Assembly (NCBI GenBank): GCA_009760885.1
Contig: CM019718.1
Location: 27,959,633 to 28,023,632, forward strand
Origin: Achatina immaculata
Lineage: Eukaryota > Mollusca > Gastropoda > Stylommatophora > Achatinidae
Length of the DNA stretch: 64,000 nucleotides
Direction: 5' to 3'
The notes beneath the pieces are model-generated. The model did no database searches and had not been told where the DNA came from. It was given only the letters and a program-made list of their open reading frames with translations. A program made the position numbers and the translations under genes. Shown piece after piece: positions 55,026 through 64,000 of the stretch; the stretch's first letter is position 1; each line of letters begins with the position of its first letter.

Positions 55026-56420
55026 AATATGTTAACAGTTAGTAGGTGAAAGTCTGGGCGTGATGCTGACAACTATGTTAACAGGTAGTAGGTGAATGTC
55101 TGGGCGTTATGCTGACAACTATGTTAACAGGTAGTAGGTGAATGTCTGGGCGTTATGCTGACAACTATGTTAACAGGTAGTAGGTGAATGTCTGGGCATG
55201 ATGCTGACAACTATGTTAACAGGTAGTAGGTGAATGTCTGGACGTGGTGGCGACAACTATGTTAACAGTTAGTAGGTGAATGTCTGGGCGTGATGCTGAC
55301 AACTATGTTAACAGTTAGTAGGTGAATGTTTGGGCGTTATGCTGACAACTATGTTAACAGTTAGTAGGTGAATGTTTGGGCGTGATGCTGATAACTATGT
55401 TAACAGGTAGTAGGTGAATGTCCGGGCGTGATGCTGACAACTATGTTAACAGGTAGTAGGTGAATGTCTGGGCGTTATGCTGACAACTATGTTAACAGTT
55501 AGTAGGTGAATGTCTGGGCGTGATGCTGACAACTATGTTAACAGTTAGTAGGTGAATGTCTGGGCGTGATGCTGACAACTATGTTAACAGGTAGTAGGTG
55601 AATGTCTGGACGTGGTGGCGACAACTATGTTAACAGTTAGTAGGTGAAAGTCTGGGCGTGATGCTGACAACTATGTTAACAGGTAGTAGGTGAATGTCTG
55701 GGCGTGATGCTGACAAATATGTTAACAGGTAGTAGGTGAATGTCTGGGCGTGATGCTGACAAATATGTTAACAGGTAGTAGGTGAATGTCTGGACGTGGC
55801 GGTGACAACTATGTTAACAGTTAGTAGGTGAATGTCTGGGCGTGGTGGTCACAACTATGTTAACAGTTAGTAGGTGAATGTCTGGGCGTGATGCTGACAA
55901 CTATGTTAACAGTTAGTAGGTGAATGTCTGGACGTGGTGGTGACAACTATGTTAACAGTTAGTAGGTGAATGTCTGGGCGTGATGCTGACAGATATGTTA
56001 ACAGGTAGTAGGTGAATGTCTGGACGTGGTGGTGACAACTATGTTAACAGGTAATAGGTGAATGTCTGGGCGTGGTGGTGACAACTATGTTAACAGTTAG
56101 TAGGTGAATGTCTGGGCGTGATGTTGACAACTATGTTAACAGTTAATAGGTGAATGTCTGGGCGTGATGCTGACAACTATGTTAACAGTTAGTAGGTGAA
56201 TGTCTGGGCGTGATGCTGACAACTATGTTAACAGTTAATAGGTGAATGTCTGGGCGTGATGTTGACAACTATGTTAACAGTTAATAGGTGAATGTCTGGG
56301 CGTGATGCTGACAACTATGTTAACAGTTAATAGGTGAATGTCTGGGCGTGATGTTGACAACTATGTTAACAGTTAATAGGTGAATGTCTGGGCGTGATGC
56401 TGACAACTATGTTAACAGTT
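55026..56420. repeat. 46-bp satellite, about 30 copies
   Basis: Unit AACTATGTTAACAGKTAGTA then GGTGAATGTCTGGGCGTGAT and GCTGAC. Variants GACGTGGTGGYGAC occur every few units. The rightmost units carry TTAATAGG, and this end was copied into the downstream duplication. Confidence 0.95.
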
Positions 56421-57002
56421 AATTTGTGAGTGTCCGGATTTGGATGTCCGGGCGTGATGCCTACAGATATCTCATTTTTTTCCTCTCTTTCACCCTCCCC
56501 TTTCTCTACCCCTCTCTCCACCTCTTTCTCTTTCTCTAACCTCCTCTTCACTCACATCAACCGCTCCCATCATCGTCCCTGTCATCATCCAGCAAAACTG
56601 TCCGGACACGCCTAGTCAGACCAGACTGTCACGACTTCCCCAGTGTCCACTACCAAGCCTCGCTGGAACAGGAGCAGGATTTGGACGGATCTTCCGGGAA
56701 GGAAACAGAAATTTGACCTTTCTCAAGGATAAAGTTTCAGGGATTACTTCAAGCGCGAGCTCTGTGGGCGTGGTTTTTTTTAATGTCACATGTCACCTCG
56801 CAATTGGATATTTTTCTCTCCAGTTTAATCATCAGAACAAAAGCAAAAACCAGGAAAAAGTCGATCGACTGCGGCGCGAGACCGGCCTGGGCGGATCTGC
56901 TACTGTATCACGTTACACTGTGACACAAGAATTAATAATACGTCGATCTACAAGATATGAGAAACCTTGTTAGTGAAATACTAGACTGGCGTCAGCTTAA
57001 CA
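56421..57002. other. Spacer of the duplicated block, CT-rich left end
   Basis: This holds a pyrimidine-rich stretch at about 56467-56545 and then unique sequence. The 86-codon frame 56713-56973 occurs identically in copy 2 but shows no domain I recognise. Confidence 0.6.
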
Positions 57003-57660
57003 CAATGGCAACACCCACCATTTCCAGCTAAACACTTCTGACTCTAGCAATACCCACCATGTCCAGCTAAACATGTCTGACTCCAGCAACACCCACCATG
57101 TCCAGCTAAACACGTCTGACTCTAGCAACACCCACCATGTCCAGCTAAACACGTCTGACTCCAGCAACATCCACCATGTCCAGCTAAACACGTCTGACTC
57201 TAGCAACACCCACCATTTCCAGCTAAACACTTCTGACTCTAGCAATACCCACCATGTCCAGCTAAACATGTCTGACTCCAGCAACACCCACCATGTCCAG
57301 CTAAACACGTCTGACTCTAGCAACACCCACCATGTCCAGCTAAACACGTCTGACTCCAGCAACATCCACCATGTCCAGCTAAACACGTCTGACTCTAGCA
57401 ACACCCACCATGTCCAGCTAAACACGTCTGACTCTAGCAACACCCACCATGTCCAGCTAAACACGTCTGCCTCTAGCAACACCCACCATGTCCAGCTAAA
57501 CACGTCTGACTCTAGCAACACCCACCATGTCCAGCTAAACACGTCTGACTCTAGCAACACCCACCATATCCAGCTAAACACGTCTGACTCTAGCAACACC
57601 CACCATATCCAGCTAAACACGTCTGACTCTAGCAACACCCACCATATCCAGCTAAAGACT
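57003..57660. repeat. 39-bp minisatellite, copy 1 (about 17 units)
   Basis: Unit TCTAGCAACACCCACCATGT then CCAGCTAAACACGTCTGAC. It equals 13 codons (SSNTHHVQLNTSD), so frames of 206 (+) and 213 (minus) codons are open by chance. Copy 2 has five units fewer (195 bp). Confidence 0.95.
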
Positions 57661-57756
57661 TCTGGCTACAATGTTTCCAGATTTACACTCTGACAGTTTT
57701 ACAGTCAAATCTTCACTTTTTCTTGTTAGTCCATGTCCTCGTTCTTATAGTGCAAG

Positions 57757-58330
57757 ATTAGAGTTTATGACAGTGTTACTATTGCGATATTAGAGTTTAT
57801 GTCAATGTTACTAGTACGAGATTAGAGTTTACATCAGTGTTACTAGTGCGAGATTAGAGTTTACGTCAATGTTACTATTACGAGAGTTTGTATCAATGTT
57901 ACTTGTACAAGATTAGAGTTTGTATCAATGTTACTAGTATAAGATTACACACAATAATTAGTGTATAAGTATATAACTAAGCATAAATATGAAAATCAGG
58001 ATATTTAAGAGTAATGTTCTAAGTGTACTACTCTATGGAAGTGAATGCTGGAAAATCACCAAAACCATAGAAAACAAGTTGAATTCTTTCCAGACTAAAT
58101 GTTTACGAAGAATTAGGAAAATATTTTTTCTTTGGTACTTAGCTGTAAATTGTACAAGATTATAGTTTGTATCAATGCTATTAGTACAAGATTAGAGTTT
58201 GTGTCAATGTTACTGGTACAAGATTAGAGTATCTGTCAATGTTACCAGTACAAGATTAGAGCTTATGTCAGTGCTACTGGTACAAGACTGGAGCTTACGT
58301 CAATATTACAGATACAAAATTAGAATATCT
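57757..58330. repeat. 32-bp GATTAGAGTTT minisatellite, split by a LINE scrap
   Basis: Units GATTAGAGTTTATGTCAATG then TTACTAGTACGA lie at 57757-57945 and again at 58150-58330, on both sides of a LINE ORF fragment. Confidence 0.92.
57989..58135 (+). pseudogene. Short LINE reverse-transcriptase fragment (family B-like), copy 1
   Basis: The 49-codon frame reads MKIRIFKSNVLSVLLYGSEC, then WKITKTIENKLNSF and KCLRRIRKIFFLW. This is the segment after the catalytic box in RTE-like LINEs (TKLRxFNSNVxxxLLYGxExW). It resembles the part of family B at 47609-47836 (KLRLFNSNV). It is only about 150 bp long and truncated at both ends, lying within a minisatellite. Confidence 0.8.
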
Positions 58331-58644
58331 GTAAAAGTTACTGATATAAAAAGAGATTTTCAGTCGCAAAACATGACACTTCTGTTAGGTTTTGTTCTAA
58401 ACTTTTCCCTTACATACTCTTTGACCTCTGACCTTGATTAAAACGTTTCCACAAAATGGTCATGTCATAGAGCATGATATGTACCCTGCCACCTGCACTA
58501 CATCCGTTCTCTTGTTGCTAACATCAACATCAAAAGTTGCCATGTTCTGTTTACTACGCTACATATTTGTACAAGATAAACCTTTCTCCCTTGAAATATG
58601 CGTGATGATATTAACAAGAAAGGAAATAATTTTGAATGTCTCCT

Positions 58645-58865
58645 CAAACATTAAGTGTACACACTGTAGGTCTCCCCAAACATTGAGTGTACACACTGTA
58701 GGTCTCCCCAAACAGTGAGTGTACACACGGTAGGTCTCCTTAAACATAAAGTATACACAATGTAGATCTTCTCAAATTTTGGGTGTACACACTGTAGGTC
58801 TCCTCAAACATTGGGTGTACACACCGTAGGTCTTCTCAGACATTGAATGTACACACTGTAAATTT
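58645..58865. repeat. 32-bp TGTACACAC minisatellite, copy 1
   Basis: About seven units of CAAACATTGAGTGTACACAC then TGTAGGTCTCCC. Confidence 0.92.
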
Positions 58866-58964
58866 CTACGTATAGGAACTTTAATTGTGCATGTACCCAT
58901 ATGTGTATTTGAACGTCTTCAGCACAGCAACTGCCACAAAGATTTTTCAGTAGCCAGCATCAGA

Positions 58965-59123
58965 GAGTTCCCTCAACAAACAAATATACAAGAAGCTCCT
59001 CAACAATTAGATGTACAAGAGACCCATCGACAGCCAAATATACAAGAGGTCACTCAACAACCGAACATACAAGAGGTCACTCAACAACCAAACATACAAG
59101 AGGTCACTCAACAACCAAACATA
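58965..59123. repeat. 27-bp CAACAACC minisatellite, copy 1 (truncated)
   Basis: About six units of AACAACCAAACATACAAGAG then GTCACTC. Cut at 59123 by the duplication junction. Confidence 0.93.
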
Positions 59124-59756
59124 CAGTTAATAGGTGAATGTCTGGGCGTGATGCTGACAACTATGTTAACAGTTAATTTGTGAGTGTCCGGATTTGGATG
59201 TCCGGGCGTGATGCCTACAGATATCTCATTTTTTTCCTCTCTTTCACCCTCCCCTTTCTCTACCCCTCTCTCCACCTCTTTCTCTTTCTCTAACCTCCTC
59301 TTCACTCACATCAACCGCTCCCATCATCGTCCCTGTCATCATCCAGCAAAACTGTCCGGACACGCCTAGTCAGACCAGACTGTCACGACTTCCCCAGTGT
59401 CCACTACCAAGCCTCGCTGGAACAGGAGCAGGATTTGGACGGATCTTCCGGGAAGGAAACAGAAATTTGACCTTTCTCAAGGATAAAGTTTCAGGGATTA
59501 CTTCAAGCGCGAGCTCTGTGGGCGTGGTTTTTTTTAATGTCACATGTCACCTCGCAATTGGATATTTTTCTCTCCAGTTTAATCATCAGAACAAAAGCAA
59601 AAACCAGGAAAAAGTCGATCGACTGCGGCGCGAGACCGGCCTGGGCGGATCTGCTACTGTATCACGTTACACTGTGACACAAGAATTAATAATACGTCGA
59701 TCTACAAGATATGAGAAACCTTGTTAGTGAAATACTAGACTGGCGTCAGCTTAACA

Positions 59757-60219
59757 CAATGGCAACACCCACCATTTCCAGCTAAACACTTCTGACTCTA
59801 GCAATACCCACCATGTCCAGCTAAACATGTCTGACTCCAGCAACACCCACCATGTCCAGCTAAACACGTCTGACTCTAGCAACACCCACCATGTCCAGCT
59901 AAACACGTCTGACTCCAGCAACATCCACCATGTCCAGCTAAACACGTCTGACTCTAGCAACACCCACCATGTCCAGCTAAACACGTCTGACTCTAGCAAC
60001 ACCCACCATGTCCAGCTAAACACGTCTGCCTCTAGCAACACCCACCATGTCCAGCTAAACACGTCTGACTCTAGCAACACCCACCATGTCCAGCTAAACA
60101 CGTCTGACTCTAGCAACACCCACCATATCCAGCTAAACACGTCTGACTCTAGCAACACCCACCATATCCAGCTAAACACGTCTGACTCTAGCAACACCCA
60201 CCATATCCAGCTAAAGACT
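59757..60219. repeat. 39-bp minisatellite, copy 2 (about 12 units)
   Basis: Same unit as at 57003-57660 but 195 bases shorter. The missing block is internal: the first and last units match those of copy 1. Confidence 0.95.
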
Positions 60220-60547
60220 TCTGGCTACAATGTTTCCAGATTTACACTCTGACAGTTTTACAGTCAAATCTTCACTTTTTCTTGTTAGTCCATGTCCTCG
60301 TTCTTATAGTGCAAGATTAGAGTTTATGACAGTGTTACTATTGCGATATTAGAGTTTATGTCAATGTTACTAGTACGAGATTAGAGTTTACATCAGTGTT
60401 ACTAGTGCGAGATTAGAGTTTACGTCAATGTTACTATTACGAGAGTTTGTATCAATGTTACTTGTACAAGATTAGAGTTTGTATCAATGTTACTAGTATA
60501 AGATTACACACAATAATTAGTGTATAAGTATATAACTAAGCATAAAT

Positions 60548-60694
60548 ATGAAAATCAGGATATTTAAGAGTAATGTTCTAAGTGTACTACTCTATGGAAG
60601 TGAATGCTGGAAAATCACCAAAACCATAGAAAACAAGTTGAATTCTTTCCAGACTAAATGTTTACGAAGAATTAGGAAAATATTTTTTCTTTGG
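60548..60694 (+). pseudogene. Short LINE reverse-transcriptase fragment, copy 2
   Basis: A copy of the fragment at 57989-58135, carried along by the segmental duplication and not a separate insertion. Confidence 0.8.
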
Positions 60695-61203
60695 TACTTA
60701 GCTGTAAATTGTACAAGATTATAGTTTGTATCAATGCTATTAGTACAAGATTAGAGTTTGTGTCAATGTTACTGGTACAAGATTAGAGTATCTGTCAATG
60801 TTACCAGTACAAGATTAGAGCTTATGTCAGTGCTACTGGTACAAGACTGGAGCTTACGTCAATATTACAGATACAAAATTAGAATATCTGTAAAAGTTAC
60901 TGATATAAAAAGAGATTTTCAGTCGCAAAACATGACACTTCTGTTAGGTTTTGTTCTAAACTTTTCCCTTACATACTCTTTGACCTCTGACCTTGATTAA
61001 AACGTTTCCACAAAATGGTCATGTCATAGAGCATGATATGTACCCTGCCACCTGCACTACATCCGTTCTCTTGTTGCTAACATCAACATCAAAAGTTGCC
61101 ATGTTCTGTTTACTACGCTACATATTTGTACAAGATAAACCTTTCTCCCTTGAAATATGCGTGATGATATTAACAAGAAAGGAAATAATTTTGAATGTCT
61201 CCT

Positions 61204-61424
61204 CAAACATTAAGTGTACACACTGTAGGTCTCCCCAAACATTGAGTGTACACACTGTAGGTCTCCCCAAACAGTGAGTGTACACACGGTAGGTCTCCTT
61301 AAACATAAAGTATACACAATGTAGATCTTCTCAAATTTTGGGTGTACACACTGTAGGTCTCCTCAAACATTGGGTGTACACACCGTAGGTCTTCTCAGAC
61401 ATTGAATGTACACACTGTAAATTT
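61204..61424. repeat. 32-bp TGTACACAC minisatellite, copy 2
   Basis: Same array as at 58645-58865, same copy number. Confidence 0.92.
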
Positions 61425-61523
61425 CTACGTATAGGAACTTTAATTGTGCATGTACCCATATGTGTATTTGAACGTCTTCAGCACAGCAACTGCCACAAAG
61501 ATTTTTCAGTAGCCAGCATCAGA

Positions 61524-62412
61524 GAGTTCCCTCAACAAACAAATATACAAGAAGCTCCTCAACAATTAGATGTACAAGAGACCCATCGACAGCCAAATAT
61601 ACAAGAGGTCACTCAACAACCGAACATACAAGAGGTCACTCAACAACCAAACATACAAGAGGTCACTCAACAACCAAACATACAAGAGGTCACTCAACAA
61701 CCAAACATACAAGAGGTCACTCAACAACCAAACATACAAGAGACCCCTCAACAACCAAACATACAAGAGGCCCCTCAACAACCAAACATACAAGAGACCC
61801 CTCAACAACCAAACATACAAGAGACCCCTCAACAACCAAACATACAAGAGACCCCTCAACAACCAAACATACAAGAGGCCCCTCAACAACCAAACATACA
61901 AGAGCCCCTCAACAACAAAACATACAAGAGGCCCCTCAACAACCAAACATACAAGAGGCCCCTCAACAACAAAACATACAAGAGACCCCTCAACAACCAA
62001 CATACAAGAGACCCCTCAACAACCAAACATACAAGAGACCCCTCAACAACCAAACATACAAGAGACCCCTCAACAACCAAACATACAAGAGACCCCTCAA
62101 CAACCAAACATACAAGAGACCCCTCAACAACCAAACATACAAGAGACCCCTCAACAACCAAGTATACAAGAGGCCCCACAACAACCAAACATACAAGAGG
62201 CACCTCAACAACCAAACATACAAGAAGCCCCTCAACAACCAAGTATACAAGAGGCCCCTCAACAACCAAGTATACAAGAGGCCCCTCAACAACCAGACAT
62301 ACAAGAGGCCCCTCAACACCAAACATACAAGAAGCCCCTCAACAACCAGACATACAAGAGGCCCCTCAACAACCAGACATACAAGAGGCCCCTCAACAAC
62401 CAAGTATACAAT
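61524..62412. repeat. 27-bp CAACAACC minisatellite, copy 2 (full)
   Basis: About 33 units of AACAACCAAACATACAAGAG then RCCCCTC (9 codons: QQPNIQEAP). The 336-codon + frame 61446-62456 shifts register through single-base losses (near 61905 and 61999) yet stays open, as expected when a repeat lacks stops in all frames. The minus frames are likewise artefacts. Only 60-odd non-repetitive codons precede the repeats and no signal peptide is clear. Confidence 0.94.
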
Positions 62413-62532
62413 ATCTAAAAAAACAAAAAACAAAAGTTGTGATGACGCGCGTCTGATATGAAAAGAACGTTTGGCCCACGTTAGTGGTAGGCGGGCCAAG
62501 TCCGTACAGACGTGACTGCTTCTGTTAGATCA
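62413..62532. other. Unique spacer after the 27-bp array
   Basis: Contains an A-rich stretch (62415-62435) then non-repetitive sequence. It is not part of the duplicated block. Confidence 0.5.
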
Positions 62533-62697
62533 TTAAAGCAGTTCATTAAGGAAAATTTGTATTCTTAGAGGGAACCAGACTTGATACAGTCGTCCATGAT
62601 TAAAGCCATCTCCCTCCAGCTGCTCTCGTATTTTGGCTCCGGAAAGCCAGCCACCAGTCTCCGGGATGTAGCCAAGATGAACTCCGGTCATTAATTT
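62533..62697 (-). CDS. Possible exon, unknown protein
   Basis: On the minus strand a good 3' splice site (TTTCTTATTTTCCAG, ending at 62698) is followed by an open frame of about 54 codons: KLMTGVHLGYIPETGGWLSG, then AKIREQLEGDGFNHGRLYQV and a stop at about 62533. Composition is balanced and protein-like, unlike the repeat frames. I do not recognise the family. I see no strong 5' donor inside it, so it would be a last exon or a decayed one. It lies in the only non-duplicated stretch of the block, and the third duplication copy begins 24 bases beyond the acceptor. Chance is a real alternative. Confidence 0.3.
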   Translation of the reverse strand, partial: KLMTGVHLGYIPETGGWLSGAKIREQLEGDGFNHGRLYQVWFPLRIQIFLNELL

Positions 62698-62885
62698 CTG
62701 GAAAATAAGAAATAATTCCTTGTACCCTGCCACCTGCACTACATCCGTTCTCTTGTTGCTAACATCAACATCAAAAGTTGCCATGTTCTGTTTACTACGC
62801 TACATATTTGTACAAGATAAACCTTTCTCCCTTGAAATATGCGTGATGATATTAACAAGAAAGGAAATAATTTTGAATGTCTCCT

Positions 62886-63107
62886 CAAACATTAAGTGTA
62901 CACACTGTAGGTCTCCCCAAACATTGAGTGTACACACTGTAGGTCTCCCCAAACAGTGAGTGTACACACGGTAGGTCTCCTTAAACATAAAGTATACACA
63001 ATGTAGATCTTCTCAAATTTTGGGTGTACACACTGTAGGTCTCCTCAAACATTGGGTGTACACACCGTAGGTCTTCTCAGACATTGAATGTACACACTGT
63101 AAATTTC
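62886..63107. repeat. 32-bp TGTACACAC minisatellite, copy 3
   Basis: Same seven-unit array as in copies 1 and 2. Confidence 0.92.
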
Positions 63108-63205
63108 TACGTATAGGAACTTTAATTGTGCATGTACCCATATGTGTATTTGAACGTCTTCAGCACAGCAACTGCCACAAAGATTTTTCAGTAGCCAGCA
63201 TCAGA

Positions 63206-64000
63206 GAGTTCCCTCAACAAACAAATATACAAGAAGCTCCTCAACAATTAGATGTACAAGAGACCCATCGACAGCCAAATATACAAGAGGTCACTCAACA
63301 ACCGAACATACAAGAGGTCACTCAACAACCAAACATACAAGAGGTCACTCAACAACCAAACATACAAGAGGTCACTCAACAACCAAACATACAAGAGGTC
63401 ACTCAACAACCAAACATACAAGAGACCCCTCAACAACCAAACATACAAGAGGCCCCTCAACAACCAAACATACAAGAGACCCCTCAACAACCAAACATAC
63501 AAGAGACCCCTCAACAACCAAACATACAAGAGACCCCTCAACAACCAAACATACAAGAGGCCCCTCAACAACCAAACATACAAGAGGCCCCTCAACAACC
63601 AAACATACAAGAGGCCCCTCAACAACCAAACATACAAGAGGCCCCTCAACAACAAAACATACAAGAGACCCCTCAACAACCAAACATACAAGAGACCCCT
63701 CAACAACCAAACATACAAGAGACCCCTCAACAACCAAACATACAAGAGACCCCTCAACAACCAAACATACAAGAGACCCCTCAACAACCAAACATACAAG
63801 AGACCCCTCAACAACCAAACATACAAGAGACCCCTCAACAACCAAGTATACAAGAGGCCCCACAACAACCAAACATACAAGAGGCACCTCAACAACCAAA
63901 CATACAAGAAGCCCCTCAACAACCAAGTATACAAGAGGCCCCTCAACAACCAAGTATACAAGAGGCCCCTCAACAACCAGACATACAAGAGGCCCCTCAA
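63206..64000. repeat. 27-bp CAACAACC minisatellite, copy 3, continues past the right edge
   Basis: About 29 units up to the window end. The order of GTCACTC, GACCCCTC and GGCCCCTC variants parallels copy 2, but the single-base losses that shift the frame of copy 2 are absent here, so a 250-codon minus frame stays open to the edge. Confidence 0.94.

Larger units (their letters stand above)
56370..59123. repeat. Compound duplication unit, copy 1 (2,754 bp)
   Basis: It starts in the last 46-bp units and contains a spacer, the 39-bp array, the 32-bp GATTAGAG array with a LINE scrap, a second spacer, a 32-bp TGTACACAC array and the first units of the 27-bp array. At 59124 the sequence jumps back to the 46-bp array end (CATACAGTTAATAGG). 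The junction shows about 3 bases of shared sequence (ACA). Confidence 0.93.
59124..61682. repeat. Compound duplication unit, copy 2
   Basis: It matches copy 1 base for base wherever I compared it. The offset is 2,754 bases before the 39-bp array and 2,559 after it, because five 39-bp units are missing. It contains the 39-bp array at 59757-60219, the 32-bp array at about 60316-60889, the LINE scrap at 60548-60694 and the TGTACACAC array at 61204-61424. Confidence 0.93.
62721..64000. repeat. Compound duplication unit, copy 3 (partial, cut by window edge)
   Basis: From TGTACCCTGCCACCTGCACT at 62721 the sequence repeats what starts at 58480 and 61039. It includes the TGTACACAC array (62886-63107) and the 27-bp array (63206-64000). 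It lacks the upstream 46-, 39- and 32-bp (GATTAGAG) parts. Confidence 0.93.

Noticed and set aside
61446..62456. 336-codon QQPNIQEAP repeat protein
   Set aside because: The register shifts through single-base losses inside the array. The leading 60 codons are repeated in noncoding-looking copies 1 and 3 without conserved continuation.

Overview
This is eukaryotic, almost certainly metazoan, DNA. I see no operons, no compact gene packing and no recognisable host gene. Instead the window holds dozens of unrelated tandem arrays and several decayed non-LTR retrotransposons with endonuclease and reverse-transcriptase domains. The overall look (tRNA-like SINE head, RTE-like LINEs, a LINE with a restriction-like endonuclease, a hAT-like transposase fragment, very many minisatellites) fits a lophotrochozoan such as a gastropod or bivalve mollusc. 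That taxon is an inference from element types, not a demonstration.

Layout. 1-5.5 kb: arrays of 35, 24, 27, 32, 35, 25 and 58 bp units. 5.5-5.8 kb: the 3' end of a LINE running into a (GATA)n tract. 6.2-14.3 kb: arrays of 43/27, 26, 34, 38, 34, 15, 36 and 26 bp units, with a low-repeat stretch at 8.8-10.3 kb. 14.5-17.9 kb: pyrimidine tract, 18-bp array and a CTA-rich array containing an inserted LINE 3' end. 18.2-25.6 kb: a hAT/BED-like transposase fragment that runs straight into a 6.7 kb, 29-bp satellite. 25.6-37.5 kb: low-repeat stretches alternating with arrays, including two purine-rich arrays and a 2 kb 21-bp array. 37.6-38.7 kb: a LINE of the restriction-like endonuclease type, split by a second LINE, followed by a 1.3 kb C-rich array. 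40.6-47.0 kb: eight more arrays. 47.2-52.5 kb: three LINE copies, one near full length (about 3.3 kb, RTE-like). 52.5-56.4 kb: 33-bp and 46-bp arrays. 56.4-64.0 kb: a compound block of several minisatellites, a tiny LINE fragment and spacer, present twice in full and a third time in part up to the window edge.

By hand tally roughly two thirds of the window is tandem repeat, in more than 40 arrays whose consensus units look unrelated. Nearly all the long open reading frames (588, 604, 513, 412, 408, 468 and 336 codons and others) are by-products of these arrays: a unit whose length is a multiple of three and that lacks a stop stays open for the whole array. I annotate them as repeats, not genes. 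The only sequence with protein-like character outside transposons is a small possible exon on the minus strand near 62.5-62.7 kb, held at low confidence.

No gene network can be described. The mechanistic story is array expansion, contraction and segmental duplication, with several LINE insertions landing inside arrays.
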